Source: Hirundichthys speculiger (Eukaryota; Chordata; Actinopteri; Beloniformes; Exocoetidae). From it: a stretch of 64,000 bases of DNA. Both the position numbers and the translations under genes were made by a program. A model generated the notes under the pieces. The model searched no databases. It was not told where the DNA came from and saw only the letters and a list, made by a program, of their open reading frames with translations. The DNA is taken from contig JAGFBZ010000814.1 of the NCBI GenBank assembly GCA_018398805.1, positions 2,961,001 through 3,025,000 of the forward strand. Reading direction: 5' to 3'. Below are positions 1 through 12,884 of this stretch, one piece after another (within the stretch, counting starts at the first letter, position 1; every line of letters begins with the position of its first letter).

Positions 1-1570
1 ATTGCACTTTCATAGTTGAATGTTGATTCATGCCACTTTAAAGACAGCTCAGAATTAGATAGGTTCAAGTAGAGTGTTGAACACCAGTTACTTTAATGAG
101 GCTTGATTAATTCCCTCACATTACATCTTTTATTTTTAAATATTTAGAATTTTTTTTCTTTTGGGGCTGTAATTTCCTATCTCATGTTGCAACTTAGAGA
201 TTTAAGTTTCACTTTGATATTCAGATGGATTACAGTTTGTTTTAAGGAAATAATCTGATTCAGTTGTGCTTACAAAAGATTCAAGGTGTGTCTGTTAATC
301 CACTCTCCTCCTTCCTCTTAAGAGAGATCGGAGTATTTGTTTCTTTTCCATTTAATATCTTTCTTTTGGCCAGAATATTTTATTGTAAAATATTTAATTC
401 TGTTGAAGATAACAAAAGGTGAAAGGGTTAGAGAAGATGTATTCTGATGGTTTGATAAAAAATCCCCTACTACCAACCACTGAAATTTAAGATGTGCACA
501 CAGAGCACACAGCAGAATCTCTGTGGGTGTTGCAATAGCACTGTGACTCAGCAGTATAGGAGCCTCACATCTTTAAAAGTCACTTATTCCACCCTGTCCT
601 TATTATGGCTGATATTCACATGCTCGGTTAAGAAACAAAAGTCAGAAATGTAAAATTTTACCTCACAGCATAAAATACACCACAGGACTTGGGTATAATT
701 ATGGAAATCCCATTCTTCTGCAGGAATATTTACCCTCAAACGCACTTAAGAGGTTCCCTTTGGTTTCCTGAAGTCATATGAAAGCTCTGGATTAAAGTGG
801 CACGTTTCATTTCTACACTGCAAAGATTATCTGAAGTACCCTTAAGATTTGATTACATGTCTGCTATTCTGAAGACAAATCCCTGGTAATTCTTGTACTG
901 CTGACTCATTGCAATGCTTTCCACTGTGAAGACATGGGATATGAAAGTTGGAAAACCCTGAGCAAAAACTCAAAAAGTATATGTATTTGAAAAATAGAAA
1001 AATAAATAAATGAATAAATAAAACTCTGAAAAATGTAGGTGATAATTCCATGTAGTCAGCCTGAAGGCTGAATTGAGACTAAACACTAAACAAAAGACTA
1101 GGCTTAAATAATGGGCGATTGTGAGCTCTGATGAATTTTTAATACTTTCTCTAAACCTTTTACTAAATATTAATTTGTTTTGATATTTTCCTGTAAAATT
1201 TACCTGTTTAATCAAGATAATGGCAAACTGTTCCAGCCCAAATACAGCTCAAGAGACCCAAACCATGATACTACAACAGTTGTGTCTCAATACGAGGAAT
1301 ACGAGGCTTTTTTACAAGAATGGAATGTTCTTTCTGCATAACACTTTTATAATATAGTCAGTTCAGAAATGACGTGGTTGGTTTTAGATTTGAAGCATGA
1401 CAGTGCTGATATATATTGTTCCATTTGCAGCTGGGCTAAAGGTCAGGTTTACAAGAACATTAAACTTGGGAGATACTTTGACACAAAAGCTTAAACTAAA
1501 AGATTCAGATTCACTCAGATGAAATGAAAACAGCATTTATGTAATCTAATATCCATCTCATAAAATAAAC
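1..1570. other. Intergenic DNA, no gene recognised
   Basis: AT-rich DNA downstream (3') of ENTPD4. Open frames here are short, low in complexity and show no recognisable domain. No transposon ends or RNA gene were identified by eye. Confidence 0.5.
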
Positions 1571-1571
1571 A

Positions 1572-2481
1572 GACAAGTATCCCATAAAACCTTTATTACT
1601 GTACCGCAGTGTTACAACTGTTCTTTCACATTTATCTGTGAAAACATTTTATCAGACTGTTTGTACTGAAATAATGGACCAGGTGTGCTCATTTACAATG
1701 ATCTCACAGCAGTGATCTGACAGCTTCTGAAAATGAAGCCCAACTTAAATATACTCAACAGTACCAAACTTAATGGCTAAACAACCAAAGACTTTCAGCA
1801 GGGCCTTGATAGACTGAGTCTCTTCTGAAAAGGGGCAAAAGGGTTTTGAAGAATCTCCCAACAGTGACAAGACACATATTGCACTCATGTAGCTATTAAA
1901 GCTTTTTGTCTTGCAACATAAATATATGGAACTGATTGGGCAAGACGTACACAAAAAAATAAAATAAAAAAATCTAAATCAAAACATTCCAGCTGAACCG
2001 TGCAGTTCGACTGCACTGCAAAGTGCTTCTACCATCCAAGTATAAATCATATTGCATTTGTGGTCTTCTGTAGAAATAATGTCTGACAGCTATTACAATG
2101 TAAAAAAAAAAAAAAAGATATGATCACACAAATGTGACAAGGCAAAAAGGCAAATATCTACAGAAAAAAATAGATAAAATACAGTATGTGTAATCAACAT
2201 TGTGAAATAACACAATATTGTGATGTTTAAATTATGTATTTATATAAGTATGGATTGACTAGAGGGCAAAGTACCATTGTCTTTATAATTATAAATAAAA
2301 AGAAGAGGGCAAAGTACCGTTGTCTTTATAATTATAAATAAAAAGAAGAGGACACTTAAAGGCTGTTCACAAAATAAACTGCAGGCAGAATCATAAAAAA
2401 AAAAATCCCCATTTAATCAAGTTCAATAGCATCTGTAAACACACTCTTGGATGCAGAAAAGCATTCCAGACTGGACACAGC
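1572..2481 (-). other. ENTPD4: ENTPD4 3' UTR (inferred extent)
   Basis: This is noncoding sequence after the ENTPD4 stop codon on the minus strand. The plus strand reads tttatt at about 1592-1597, which is AATAAA on the minus strand, so cleavage near 1575 is plausible. Other weaker AATAAA-like sites occur closer to the stop (about 2280-2345), so shorter transcripts are possible. The 3' end is inferred from the poly(A) signal only. Confidence 0.4.
2261..2346. repeat. 43-bp tandem duplication in the ENTPD4 3' UTR
   Basis: Two adjacent copies of a 43-bp unit begin at 2261 and 2304 (agagggcaaagtacc...). They differ by about one base (ccattg versus ccgttg). Each copy carries an AT-rich ataaataaaa stretch. 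This is a small, recent local duplication with no obvious function. Confidence 0.85.
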
Positions 2482-5400
2482 TTACAGGTTGATAGGGAGG
2501 GTGGGTGAGCCAAGGCCCTCTTCCAACCACGGGACAGAGGAGGGAGTGTAGTGCTGAGCTGCACGTCGATGAATGCGGCGGAGTCGCAGTAAGTACAGCA
2601 TAATAGAAAGTAATACAATGAAGAAACAAGCCAGGAATAAGTAGTGGTTGTTCACGAACGAGAAACTGTGCCTCCAGTGAGAGTGTGCTCCTTTTAGACT
2701 TTCTTGTTGAATGTCCCTAGAAGAGGCCAAAAGAAAAAAGAAAAAAAAATCAGCAAAGATGAGTATTGAACAAAATGATAATGTGAACAGAGAATAAGCA
2801 GTCAGTATATTCAATTTATGTAAATAGCTAAAGAAGCTTAACTTAACCAAGGATCAGACAACAATTCCTCATTTCATTAGGCTATCTTTAAATCTCTGGA
2901 GTCATTATCTGAGGACTGTCAAATTTAATTCTGACTCAAAACAAACTGAATCAGGACCATTTTTAAAAATATAATCTTCTAACCATCTGTGTTCATTGTT
3001 CTCTGCCTGTGTGCTCCTTGAGACCTCCCTGTAGTGGAAAGTCCCACAAAGGCAATTTTGTGTACTCCGGCAGGTGTCAATAAGATTTTTTACCAACACA
3101 ACAGCAGTGCAACTAAGCAAGAATGCAATTCTGAAATATTTATGGATGTCTAATTGAGATCAAAATGATGGCAAAGTTTGAAAATGTGTGTGATCCAACA
3201 CCTGACTACTAATCAGTTAAGAATGTACTAATGATCGGTAGCCTACTTCAATATAAATGTTCAGTGAATAAGAAGGAAATTCTTTAATTAGCACATTTAA
3301 AATATAACCAGAAGGTGAGGGTATAAAGTTTATTACACACTTTTCAAGTGAGGATTCGGCCCATTTATTGAGATTGACAGGCACATGGCACTTATTTTCT
3401 TTCAGTTGGGCCTGTTCTAAGTTCTTTTATATTAGCAAGCATTCGCCATTCTATTATTGAAGAAGTGAAATCAGATTAATTTTCATTAAAATGTGTTAAA
3501 ACCTCTGAACTTCACAGCTATGATACATTGAAATTCCTCAGCTTTAATAAAACTAGATTCAAAATGGAGCAAAAAGCCACGGCCTCTGTAGACGCCAGTC
3601 ATTGTTCAATGCTGGGTGGTGAAGGAGCGATCCTGTATTATAGGCAGCTCTGTAGGTTAACTGATCATTTGTCTACATACAATGAAAAAAAGGTTTTACA
3701 AGACTGGTCTTCAGCAGACTATTTTCACAGAGTGAAATTCTCAATATTTGATTAGATGCTGGACTAAAAGTTGGTCAAATCAAGAGAAAATCTGTCTTAC
3801 CTTAAAGGTAGAAACCGTGTTCTATAAAGTATAGCTCCAAGGGTCCATTGAACCTCTTTATCATAAACCAGTAGGGCAGTCTTCAGGTTTTTGTAGTTGG
3901 CTGGGAAAGAGAAACCTGAGTGCAATACTTCATACATCCATGCTGATTTAAAACACTGGTACCTGTAGACATAAAAATAAAGCCACTGTGGAACACATTC
4001 TTTGTTACCAAGAAGAAAATTTGGGAAATACTTTCATAATTCCGACTTACTTCAATCTGTGAAGATCTGCATGTGACGCATACAAGCCAGAGTCAAAGCG
4101 TTCCTTCAGTGTTTTCCACTGGGTGGCACAATAGCCCTGTTAATGTTAAAATGCAATCAGGTTCATTTTCTATGCTCATACATGAGATACAAGCATGTTA
4201 AACTATCTGTTTCTACCTGTAATGATGCCAATAAAACTACAATTTCATTGTACAAATAAAATTCAAAGCCAATCACAAGCTATTTTAAATTTCATACTAG
4301 TTTTAATTCAATAATTATCACAGCAAGAAACTTAAAAAGATATGAGCATAAAGAGAGTAGGAACAGTCTAAAGGAGAAAAAAGTAACACTTTATATCTTT
4401 CAACACATGAAACTACAGATATTTACAGGTGGCAGTTACTTCTGAACTGAACCGTTGCATCTACCTTGGCAGCCTGGGCATATCTGGAAGCATTATAATC
4501 GCCTCCCATACGCAGCACATCCTCTGTGCAATAATAGAATTCTGAGAAGCCGTAAAACTGGCTGTTCCTGTAGTCGATTGCTGGCTGGTAGATGCCACTG
4601 AGGGAGGTTTGGGTGTCATTGGTGCGATTTACGAATGGCTGGAGAATTTGTCTACACTGGTCAAAGTCTCCTGTGCCTCGAAGGTAGAGCCTCTGAGAGG
4701 ACGGTCCAATCTCATCCCGCATGTCAGTGGGAAGACAAGGGTCTGGGAGGGGAGACTCTGCCGTCTCACCGACATGCCGACCTAAAAGCCTGAACAGAGT
4801 AACAAACATATAGTGTCAACAGTTACAGTGTTGTGTACTGAGTGCTTCAAAGCATTTGAATCAAAGCTGAGGCAACAGGCAAATGACCTCACTTGTTTTG
4901 AGTGGAAGTATTTCTGATGAGGCTCTCCTCGTATCTTTGCCGTGCTGCATTCCCTCCAAAACCAAGGAAGGTGGACACATAAACACGGTAAACGTGCTCT
5001 GTGCGATGTGCGTCACATCCCAAGTTGAACTCAGCCAGTAAATTCTTGGCAACCTCCTCCTACAAAAACAAATTAGCCTGAGAGATGGGTTTAACATTCA
5101 CACAGACAGATACACTTCTTACTGCAGCAGGTTAGATATATCAATGACCACATAAAAAAAAAAAAAAAAAAGTAAATATTGTCATTTTAAGTCAGATGAA
5201 ACCAAAATTTTATTTAACAAAATGAACATAAGTCTTCTAATGTAAATAAATCACAAGAACACTAAAAGAAATTCTCATGGATAATGTCCATTGCATTTGG
5301 TGGTCTCTGCATTAGGATGCTAATATTCTCAGTGTTAAATCCTGCCATGGGGTCATGCAGCTGGCTTACAGTATGGCTTCATAGTGATGAATGGAAAGCA

Positions 5401-7286
5401 GATCACCTCCACAGGACAAAAATGGTGCAAAGAGGTTTAAACAGGGAAAGACAGAAGTTGGAAGGAGAACAAAGAGTGAGTGACAAAAACCAAAGACGGC
5501 ACAAAAAAGAAATTGGTTGTGGATAATAACCTGCTGTGGAGAAGCAAAGCTTACAGTTTTGGGCACTTCGTATGCAATCTGTGTGGAGACACCACCCATG
5601 TCCAGGACCCCTGCAGTCCTCTTCCTCATCAGCGTGTCCTGTTGATCGCTCCCTGGAACATGCACCTCCACTACAGCTTCCCCATCTTGTATGATTGACA
5701 GTAGAGTGAGGAAACAAAATGTGATTACTGTATTGATGGCAAGTGTCCATGAATTAGTTAACATTTGGCAAACAGCTGTTGGACGGCAAAACAATAATGA
5801 ATTTTAAGATGTGCCAGTCCTTACCATTGTGCACATGGTTAAACCTTCCAAGGACAAAGTTTATTCCAATCCATGCATAGACCCCTGAAACAAAAGAATG
5901 CACTTTTACTAAACAGGCTTTAATCAGTATATTCAAAGTTAGACTATGCAAAGAACAATCCTACTCCACCTTCTTTAAATCAATTAAATCTAGATTTAAC
6001 TTGTCACAAGCAACAATAGGTAGGGAATCCAACTGTTGAGTAATGAGTATGAAAAGAAAAAACAATTCAAAGCTCCTACAATGTATTTTTAGTCCATTAT
6101 TTTTAAAGGTTCGAGATATCCACAAAGCCGGAACTGCATCAGATGTCAGCTCTCATGCTCTCTTATTTTCCACTTATTTACCTTCTTGTTTTCCAGAAAT
6201 CACCTCCACATGCGAGTCAGAGAAGAGGAAGTTGAAGTGAACTGGGATATCTGTGCGCAGATCCTCAAGAAGTGCTTCCTGTTGACTGAGAACAAGCAAA
6301 CACAAGAAGGTAATAAACAGCTAGTTTAACTGGAGTTAGTGATCTGAAGTGTGAACTTTTCTAATAGACACATTTCCATGAGTTGAGATTATGCTCAATT
6401 AGCTAATCTTTACCTCTCTGGTAGGATTCTCATTCCAGCTGTGCATAGGATGTACAAGGGTGTCTCCTGGTGCTTATGCTTGGGAATGTGCTGCGCTGCA
6501 AAGCTTAAAAGTGGGTAAATATATTCACTGGCTCTCTCAGGAGTTTTAGCCAGTTCAGAAATACCTGCAAGGAAAACACATTGGGGCCAAAATGATTAAA
6601 ATAATTGTAATAACTGTTTAACTGTACAACGTGTTAAAACCTTGGCACCTTCTCCTGTAAACAATGTTTTAATGAAAGAGAAGTGAAACATTAGGCGTCG
6701 TACCAGGCTTGATCTTCATGACCACCGGCTTGCGGTGCTGATCTCGCATTTGCCGGATGTCCAAGAGTTCATGTGGATTACCGTTGTGCCGAGGCCAGCA
6801 GTACACAAATACCCTGGAGCCACTACTGCCACAGTCCACCACCAGACCATAGTTCAGGTCAGGGTTGCTTGTATCTGTCACATCCACATCTGTGACCCTT
6901 GCCAGGTGCCTTTAGAACAACAGAGATTAAATTATTTTAACATAATATTTACTGAAAAATGTCCACCCTCAAACGGTAGAGTCAGAGTACCTGTGGAAGT
7001 GATTTTCCTTTGTTATCCAGCTGGCATGTCCCTTTCCAGCCACTAGCAGTAAGTAGAGTAGTCCTATGAGGCAGATCACGAAGCCGATGAAGAGTAGCTG
7101 TCTGAAGGAAGGTATTAGTAGCCGGGGAAGAACCTGGGATGAAAGGCTGAAATGCCATGAGGCTGGGCAAAGGCACGAAAAGCTGATCCTGTCAACAAAT
7201 AAAAGAGAACCAGAGCAAGGTATTCCTGAATGTCTCAGCTATGTGGTGGGTATGTGAACAAAATGGCATCCCACCCACCTTCCCAT
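2482..7286 (-). CDS. ENTPD4: Ectonucleoside triphosphate diphosphohydrolase 4 (Golgi/lysosomal apyrase)
   Basis: Twelve coding exons (minus strand, 5' to 3'): 7286-7279, 7188-6991, 6909-6704, 6564-6414, 6285-6182, 5884-5825, 5685-5531, 5059-4893, 4789-4465, 4136-4051, 3962-3801, 2716-2482. All have GT-AG borders and compatible phases, summing to 1857 nt, or 618 residues plus stop; human ENTPD4 is 616. The start ATG sits in a tiny 8-nt coding piece followed by the family N-terminus (MGRISFSC, PASWHF). There is a membrane segment at about 34-53 and a second at about 566-584. Apyrase conserved regions are present: DCGSSGSR (94-101), YILCTAGMR, EGVYAWIGIN, LDMGGVSTQ, and FSEFYYCTED. The family hydrolyses nucleoside di- and triphosphates in the Golgi/lysosome lumen. 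The sequence PKTVSFAS and the RRIHRR tail with an EEGL C-terminus favour ENTPD4 over its paralogue ENTPD7. I see no frameshift. Confidence 0.96.
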
Positions 7287-7322
7287 GTTACAGACTGTCT
7301 TCTTGATTTATCAATCAGTCGG
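7279..7322 (-). other. ENTPD4: ENTPD4 exon 2 (5' UTR end and start codon)
   Basis: The exon runs from an acceptor after a pyrimidine-rich CTCCCTCCTTCAG (minus strand) to the donor AAG|GTGGGT. Only ATG GGA AG is coding; the rest is 5' UTR. The phase joins correctly to the exon starting at 7188 (AGG ATC AGC). The upstream acceptor is a prediction from sequence. Confidence 0.7.
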
Positions 7323-7787
7323 CTGAAGGAGGGAGAGTTGGCTCGTTCCACTGCTCCATCCTCTTTTCCCCATTTATTATCATGGCCTTTAGGAAAGAAA
7401 TATCATATAACTCAGGGTCATTTTACTAGCATCTGAAGGTGACTCGTCAGCTCTAGAAAGGTCTGACGTTACACTGACAGGTATGACATTTGCATGCAGC
7501 ACGATCACACTTCAACAGGACATACTGATACTAATGTGCAATTAGGTTGTAGACACGTTAGTCTTACTGGGGAAAAGCCAAAGAAGCACCCTTATAAATA
7601 CTATAAAACAGGTAACTAGTAATGTCTCCGAATCGTTATGTTTCCGGTGTCTGTACAAAGTAAATATCGCATTACGCGTTCGTTCAAAGAGCGAACTGGA
7701 AGAATGGAAAATTATATATCTCGGCCAACGTCAGCATCATGACATGATAGTTGTGTATTTGTATCACACAATCGAGTCCATACTCAC

Positions 7788-7900
7788 CGAATAAAAGGCA
7801 GAAACTCTGCGTTTCCCGTAAATTTCAACATTTTTCGACAGCCAGATGCTCGCCGATGGCTAACAGACGTGAATCCCGGTGTGTGACGTGTTGTTGACTC
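7788..7900 (-). promoter_or_regulatory. ENTPD4: ENTPD4 noncoding exon 1 and promoter region
   Basis: A good donor (TTTATTCG|GTGAGT on the minus strand) at 7788/7787 ends a probable noncoding first exon. The surrounding 7.6-8.0 kb has more CpG than its neighbourhood and includes TGACGTG-like elements near 7883. The transcription start is not determinable from sequence alone. Confidence 0.5.
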
Positions 7901-8454
7901 TACGAGATGTTTGATTTTCATTTCCGCGTATCCTAACCCACAAACACCAAGGTAGGCAAATCTGAATTACCGACCTAGATCTTCTTCTTCCTCTTTTAGA
8001 TATTTTACGGCAACTGTAATCGGTTAAGTTGTATAACTGTCATCCTTAGTAGATTAAAAAAAAAAAAAGATCTCATTTACTGGTTCACAGATACGTATCT
8101 CCGCCCCCGTCTTACATCGCCACAAAACAGAATGCTTTTTATTCCTTTTTACGTTAATCCTTCTCCATGTAACCCGATCATCATGAGCTATTTTTGCCAA
8201 TAATTTCCCTCAAGGCAATCCGCATTGTCGATGGTTTCTACCTGCTGTCAAAAACCACGGTGTCCAGATGAAGAAAACGAACGACTCGAAAGAACGTTCT
8301 CTTCTTTTACCGTCCAGTGTTACAACCATGACTCATTACTGCCACCCACCGTCTGGAGTGGTACATGAACCATGAACATCAGGACCACATAGTAATGGAG
8401 GGATTTTTATTGCTTTCATACGCAAAGAAAAAAGAACTTTCAATCAAAAAACTG

Positions 8455-8800
8455 TTTGAGAGAAAAACTATACAAACTGTAATTAAATAATATGTTATTG
8501 CATTTTTTTTTTTTTACTTTAAGTGAAGTGTACATTCGAAAGTTTTATTTGCGAATCTAGAAATGTTGTTTGAGAATCTAAAATTTCTGTTTGCCAAAAG
8601 TTTTCTAAGAGCTTCTGTGCTGGATTTCTAGGGTGGGACCTAAACTAGAAAGGTGTTAGGCAACTGTCTATTGGCCACTTCCAAATGAAGTGACAGCTCG
8701 ACAGCAGTCACGTCATCCTCAGAGTTCATGGACGGCAGAAGTGGGAGTGGAAAGTGTATTTTCTCTAAAGTTCCTGTCTTACTGACAGTGTCAGCAGGAA
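8455..8800 (+). repeat. Left arm of a long inverted repeat
   Basis: This stretch matches the reverse complement of 10762-11097 over almost its full length. Matches include the aattaaataatatgttattg core at the outer end, a gcttctgtgctggatttc block, ctgtctattggcca, gttcatggacggcag and tattttctctaaagttcc. The arms are diverged with several small indels, so the duplication is old. It could be the two ends of one DNA element or two oppositely inserted copies of the same repeat. Confidence 0.8.
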
Positions 8801-10761
8801 AAAAAATCAAGTCTTCAACACCACAATTTGGTATATATTAAATCAGATGCAACCCGATACAAAATGATGAGAAAGTATCATATGCAACACTGAAGGTTTG
8901 TGTTTTATTTTTATTTCTTTTATTTATCACAGACCAGTTTCACATTTACATTAATGATTTACTCAGGCATAACAGGACTTTACTGGAAATAGCCCATGCC
9001 TACACAATGTTTGACACACTCCAGATTTTCTGTCGTCTTGTATTAAGAGTGAGGGTAATTGATTTGTTCTATAAAAGTTAAACAATGCACCATATTCTTT
9101 TACCATAAAAAACCTTGGACTGGGAGCTCCAGGAGGGTTTGATTTTCAATGTGTTGTCTGGGTCTCTCTCTCATTCTCACTCCATCCAACTTTAGTATTA
9201 ATTTGTGGAATGAGTAGACTCTGTGAAAGTCTCTGAGAAATCTTGACATTTTCTGACAACTATTGTACAAGTTCAACTCCATACTCTGGAACATCAATAT
9301 AAGATGACCCAGCTCTAAGAAATTGAAACTCTTGAAAGCAAACAAAGTGCAAAAATTGTCTTTGGAAAACCTATTGACCGTCATACACCTACTGAACAGA
9401 ATAAAGGATAATGTGTGGGACCAAGTGATCCACTACCTTCCCTTACTGGCAATTAGTGCTGGGCGATATGGAAAAAATCATATATCACGATATGTACTAT
9501 TTTATATCACGATAACAATATATATCACGATATACAATAATAAAGTATGTTTTCAGGTATTCTCTGAAAAGTTTGACAAAAATTTCATTGCTTACTTTTC
9601 AACTTTATTTTGAAAGGACATTTAGCTGAACTGTCACAAACATACAACAACTCTGTTTAAGGCATAAACCATGAATAAAAGTGCAAACATAAAAGGCTAC
9701 TTTGTAGAAGTAGATATGATTCTATCAAATTTATCGTTGCAGGTTATTTAATTACATATTTGCTGTAATAATTGATAAAATTAGGTTAGAAACGATAGAA
9801 ACGATAGAAGAGAAATGGCACGATACACACTTTTCTATCGTCCTCACAATATGTATCGTCATATTGCCCAGCACTACTGGCAATGTAACCAACATGACTG
9901 TAAATGAATTAAAAACAAGCTAGCAGCCTACCTGGGCCTGTGATCCACCACTCTGGTTTTCCATTCTGCCAGAAAAACAAGATAAATGACATTCTTGTCT
10001 TGTATGCCTAGAGGAAGTTTACAGTCTGCTCATTGCTGCACACAGATTGGATTATTCTGACATCTGAAACCAACCACAATCGAAATTAAATGTACCAAGA
10101 TACTGGACAAAGTTAGACGACAAATTAGGCTATTAGCGCTGCATCAATATGTTATAAAAACACTGTAAACAGCTGCAGGCTTCACAGAAAAGAGACTCAT
10201 TCTCTATATTGCTAATACTAAAACTTACTTTTAGATCAGTAATGCACAGAAGAATTTAATAAGAATATGGAAGCTGTCATTGCATAGGCAGAGAATAACT
10301 GCCTCATGATTGACATGATCTTATGTTGCTACACAGAACATTATTTTAAGGAGGACATACCACTTCAGAAGGTGAACACCGACTGGTGTTTTTGGGGAAA
10401 GCGGGTGGTCTTGAGATGGTCCTTTTAACGCTGTCCTTCTCAAATATTGGGGCGCGATGCCAGGGAGGGTGCTGTGGCCCTGGGAACATGTTTTTTTTTT
10501 CTTTTTCTTTTTTTTTTTTTTTTGCTGTACTGGAATAAAGTGTAATTTATTCTGTTTATCTAACCCTAACCCAAGCAGAAAATAATTGAGAACCATTACT
10601 TTAACAGAGCACTGAGGAAGAAGCTCCAAATCTGCAGCGGTCCGTAAAGATGGAGAGGCTAGCTGAGCAAAGCTAACAGTGACGACTGACTGTTTTGGGC
10701 ACATCATATCGTCTTAAATAGTAAAACAAACATAATCCATATTCCTCTATTAAAATATGAA
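8801..10761. other. Interior of inverted-repeat structure
   Basis: The DNA between the two inverted arms has no recognisable transposase or host exon in any frame. It contains the nested hAT MITE at 9454-9876 and a poly-T/poly-A tract near 10491-10523. Around 10570-10610 the minus strand reads like the aatggttctcaa terminus common in hAT-derived repeats. Short open frames here have no recognisable domain. Confidence 0.45.
9454..9876. mobile_element. hAT-type MITE, 423 bp, with an 8-bp target duplication
   Basis: The ends are inverted repeats: TAGTGCTGGGCGATAT at the left and ATATTGCCCAGCACTA at the right. An exact 8-bp direct repeat, CTGGCAAT, flanks them at 9446-9453 and 9877-9884. Eight-base target duplications and these termini are characteristic of the hAT superfamily. 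The interior has subterminal atatcacgat repeats and no coding capacity, so it is a non-autonomous copy. It sits inside the larger inverted-repeat structure and is therefore the younger insertion. Confidence 0.9.
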
Positions 10762-11097
10762 ACTCCTGGTGACAGTAAGACGGGAACTTTAGAGAAAATA
10801 CTCTTTTCACACTCACTCTGTTCTTCGCTCCCGCCTCTGCCGTCCATGAACTGCTGTGGAGCAGTCACTTCTTTGGAACTGGCCAATAGACAGCTGTCTT
10901 AAATCTGTCCAGTTTAGGTCCTGCCCTGGAAATCCAGCACAGAAGCTTGCAAACCTTTAGATTGGCAAACAGAATTTTTAGATTTCCAAACAAAACTTCT
11001 AAAGTCACAAATACAACTTCTGGGTTTACACTTCAATTATACTTTGTTTTTAATATGCAATAACATATTATTTAATTGCAGTTTGCATAGTTTTGAC
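10762..11097 (-). repeat. Right arm of a long inverted repeat
   Basis: This is the inverted partner of 8455-8800. The shared blocks run in reverse order and complementary orientation, ending with gcaataacatattatttaatt at about 11058-11078. The arm lies directly upstream of the Gypsy remnant. Confidence 0.8.
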
Positions 11098-11129
11098 CTC
11101 AGTTTTTTGTAGCCCTATATGTCTATTGT

Positions 11130-12884
11130 CTCCAAACACTGTACCCAATGTCTAGCCTGTCAGTCACGCCATTTTCCTGTGCCCCATCCTCACCTTTGGT
11201 TCTCATCTCCCCTAACCATCCATTCCAAGTTGTTGCCGCAGACATAACAGAATTGCCTATGTCCAGCAAAGGCAACCGCTATGTTCTAGTTATGATGGAT
11301 CTGTAGACGAAGTTTGTTAATCTCTACCCCTTAAAAGATCAGACAGCCATCTCTGTTGCACATAGCATCTTTGAACAGTAAAAACCACAACATGGAGTTC
11401 CGGACACACTGCTTTCTGACCAGGGCAGGCAATTTGAATCAGATCTTGTAAAGCAACTGTGCAATCTGCTATCTATCCACAAGCTTTGTACTTCACCTTA
11501 CCATGCACAGCGTGATGGAGCTGTGGAGCTTTATAATCGCACATTGAAAGAAGAGCTTGCGAAATACCTCTTGGAGGTTGGGAAAGAGTGGGATGACCAT
11601 CTTCACCAAATTGCACTGGCTTACAATACAACTACACACACAAGTACAGGATTCACAACTTTCTTTTTGGCACATGGTCCAAGCTAAGATGCCTTTGGGT
11701 AGTTTGCTTAACGAGTTAATCTTAACACTTTAGCCACTGGAGGTACGCCAGGAGTATATGCTAACCAGTTGCGTCTGCGCTTAGCCAGCGCTTATAAGTC
11801 AGCTACAGCTTTTAGAGATAAAGTTCAGATCTTATGATCGTCACCTGAAGTTCAGTCCGCCAAAGCGAAGGATCGGATTTTAATTGATGATCCATCCAAC
11901 CGCTACAAAAAGTTAGCGCCACACTGGGTTGGCCCATTTCGAGTCATTCAACCTCTTGCCCCCTCTGATAAATTCCCGCCTGTCACCTTTTTGGTGCATA
12001 ATCTCTCTCGCCCTTCCTCTAAACCTAGGGTCATTCACTACAACCACACCAAACCGCTCATTAACAATCCTTCGAAACCCTTGCAGTATATCACAACCGC
12101 TCACAAGCAACCACCACCTCTGACCAACCTCTCAGGGTTCCTGCCATGCCATGTTGCCAGTTACACCAAGTTTCCTCACAACCCCATGCGCACTCAGCCC
12201 CACCACAGCCCCCAACTAATGTTTCAGACCCTGCTGCCGGGCCCTTATCCATGGCTGGTCCCGTCCCACCTACAGATCATTCTTCAACATTGGACACACG
12301 AGCGGCTACCTGTTCCCTCCCTAGTCGGGCCCATCGGTTGCCCCTCGCACTTTTGGAACTTTGAGTTATCGTAACGGAGAGTTGCTCGTGTGCTTGTGTA
12401 CGGTTGTATTTTTTTTTTTTTCCACATGCTCTGTACTGTTTATGGTTCATGATTTTTGGCTGCTTACCTGACCTCCTGTTACTGTAGAGTATCTTGGGTT
12501 CATGTCATTTTTGTATGTTTTCTAGACCATAGCACTCTGTTATTATTTTCATGTGTTGGTTCCGAAATGAGGACATTTCTTTTGGGGTATAGGAGTATTA
12601 TGTAACATTGGAGTGTACAATAACTTTTATTTTGAAGTCACTGCATACACTGGTTTTTATGTTGAAATGGAAGGGGAAGTAGAGAGCAGGAAAAAGTATG
12701 TGAGATTGTCGGTGGGTTGAAACGAGGGAGACGAGAGCACAAGTTGAATGTCGGGTGTGGTACGTTCCAGCAGCCTGTAGAGTGCGTTGTTTGTCCTGAA
12801 GTTCAGAATAAACTTCGCGAGATTATACAACTGGAGTCCATGTCAGGTGATCCTTAAGAGTCCCCCTTTGAATAACTCATTACA
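11130..12884 (+). mobile_element. Degenerate Ty3/Gypsy retrotransposon, integrase plus 3' LTR
   Basis: From about 11230 the plus strand reads as a retroviral-type integrase core. An ADITE-like start, a conserved SDQG, SPYHAQ and an LAYNTTTHTSTGF block are all visible, followed by an HWVGPFRV C-terminal module near 11920. The frame is broken by stop codons and shifts. A probable polypurine tract (near 12580) precedes TGTAACATTG at 12601, the likely LTR start. No gag, protease or reverse transcriptase and no 5' LTR was found, so the element is 5'-truncated or disrupted. It is a host retroelement relic; no function is expected. Confidence 0.8.
12601..12884 (+). repeat. Probable 3' LTR of the Gypsy remnant
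   Basis: The segment begins TGTAACATTGG and ends near CATTACA, the TG...CA form expected of LTRs. It contains an aataaa signal near 12807. Only one LTR is visible in the window, so the borders rest on terminal motifs and cannot be confirmed by pairwise comparison. Confidence 0.55.

Noticed and set aside
6982..7176. Start of ENTPD4 at the ATG near 7176
   Set aside because: That ATG is in another frame; the family N-terminus is encoded in the frame entered from the 8-nt coding piece at 7286-7279.
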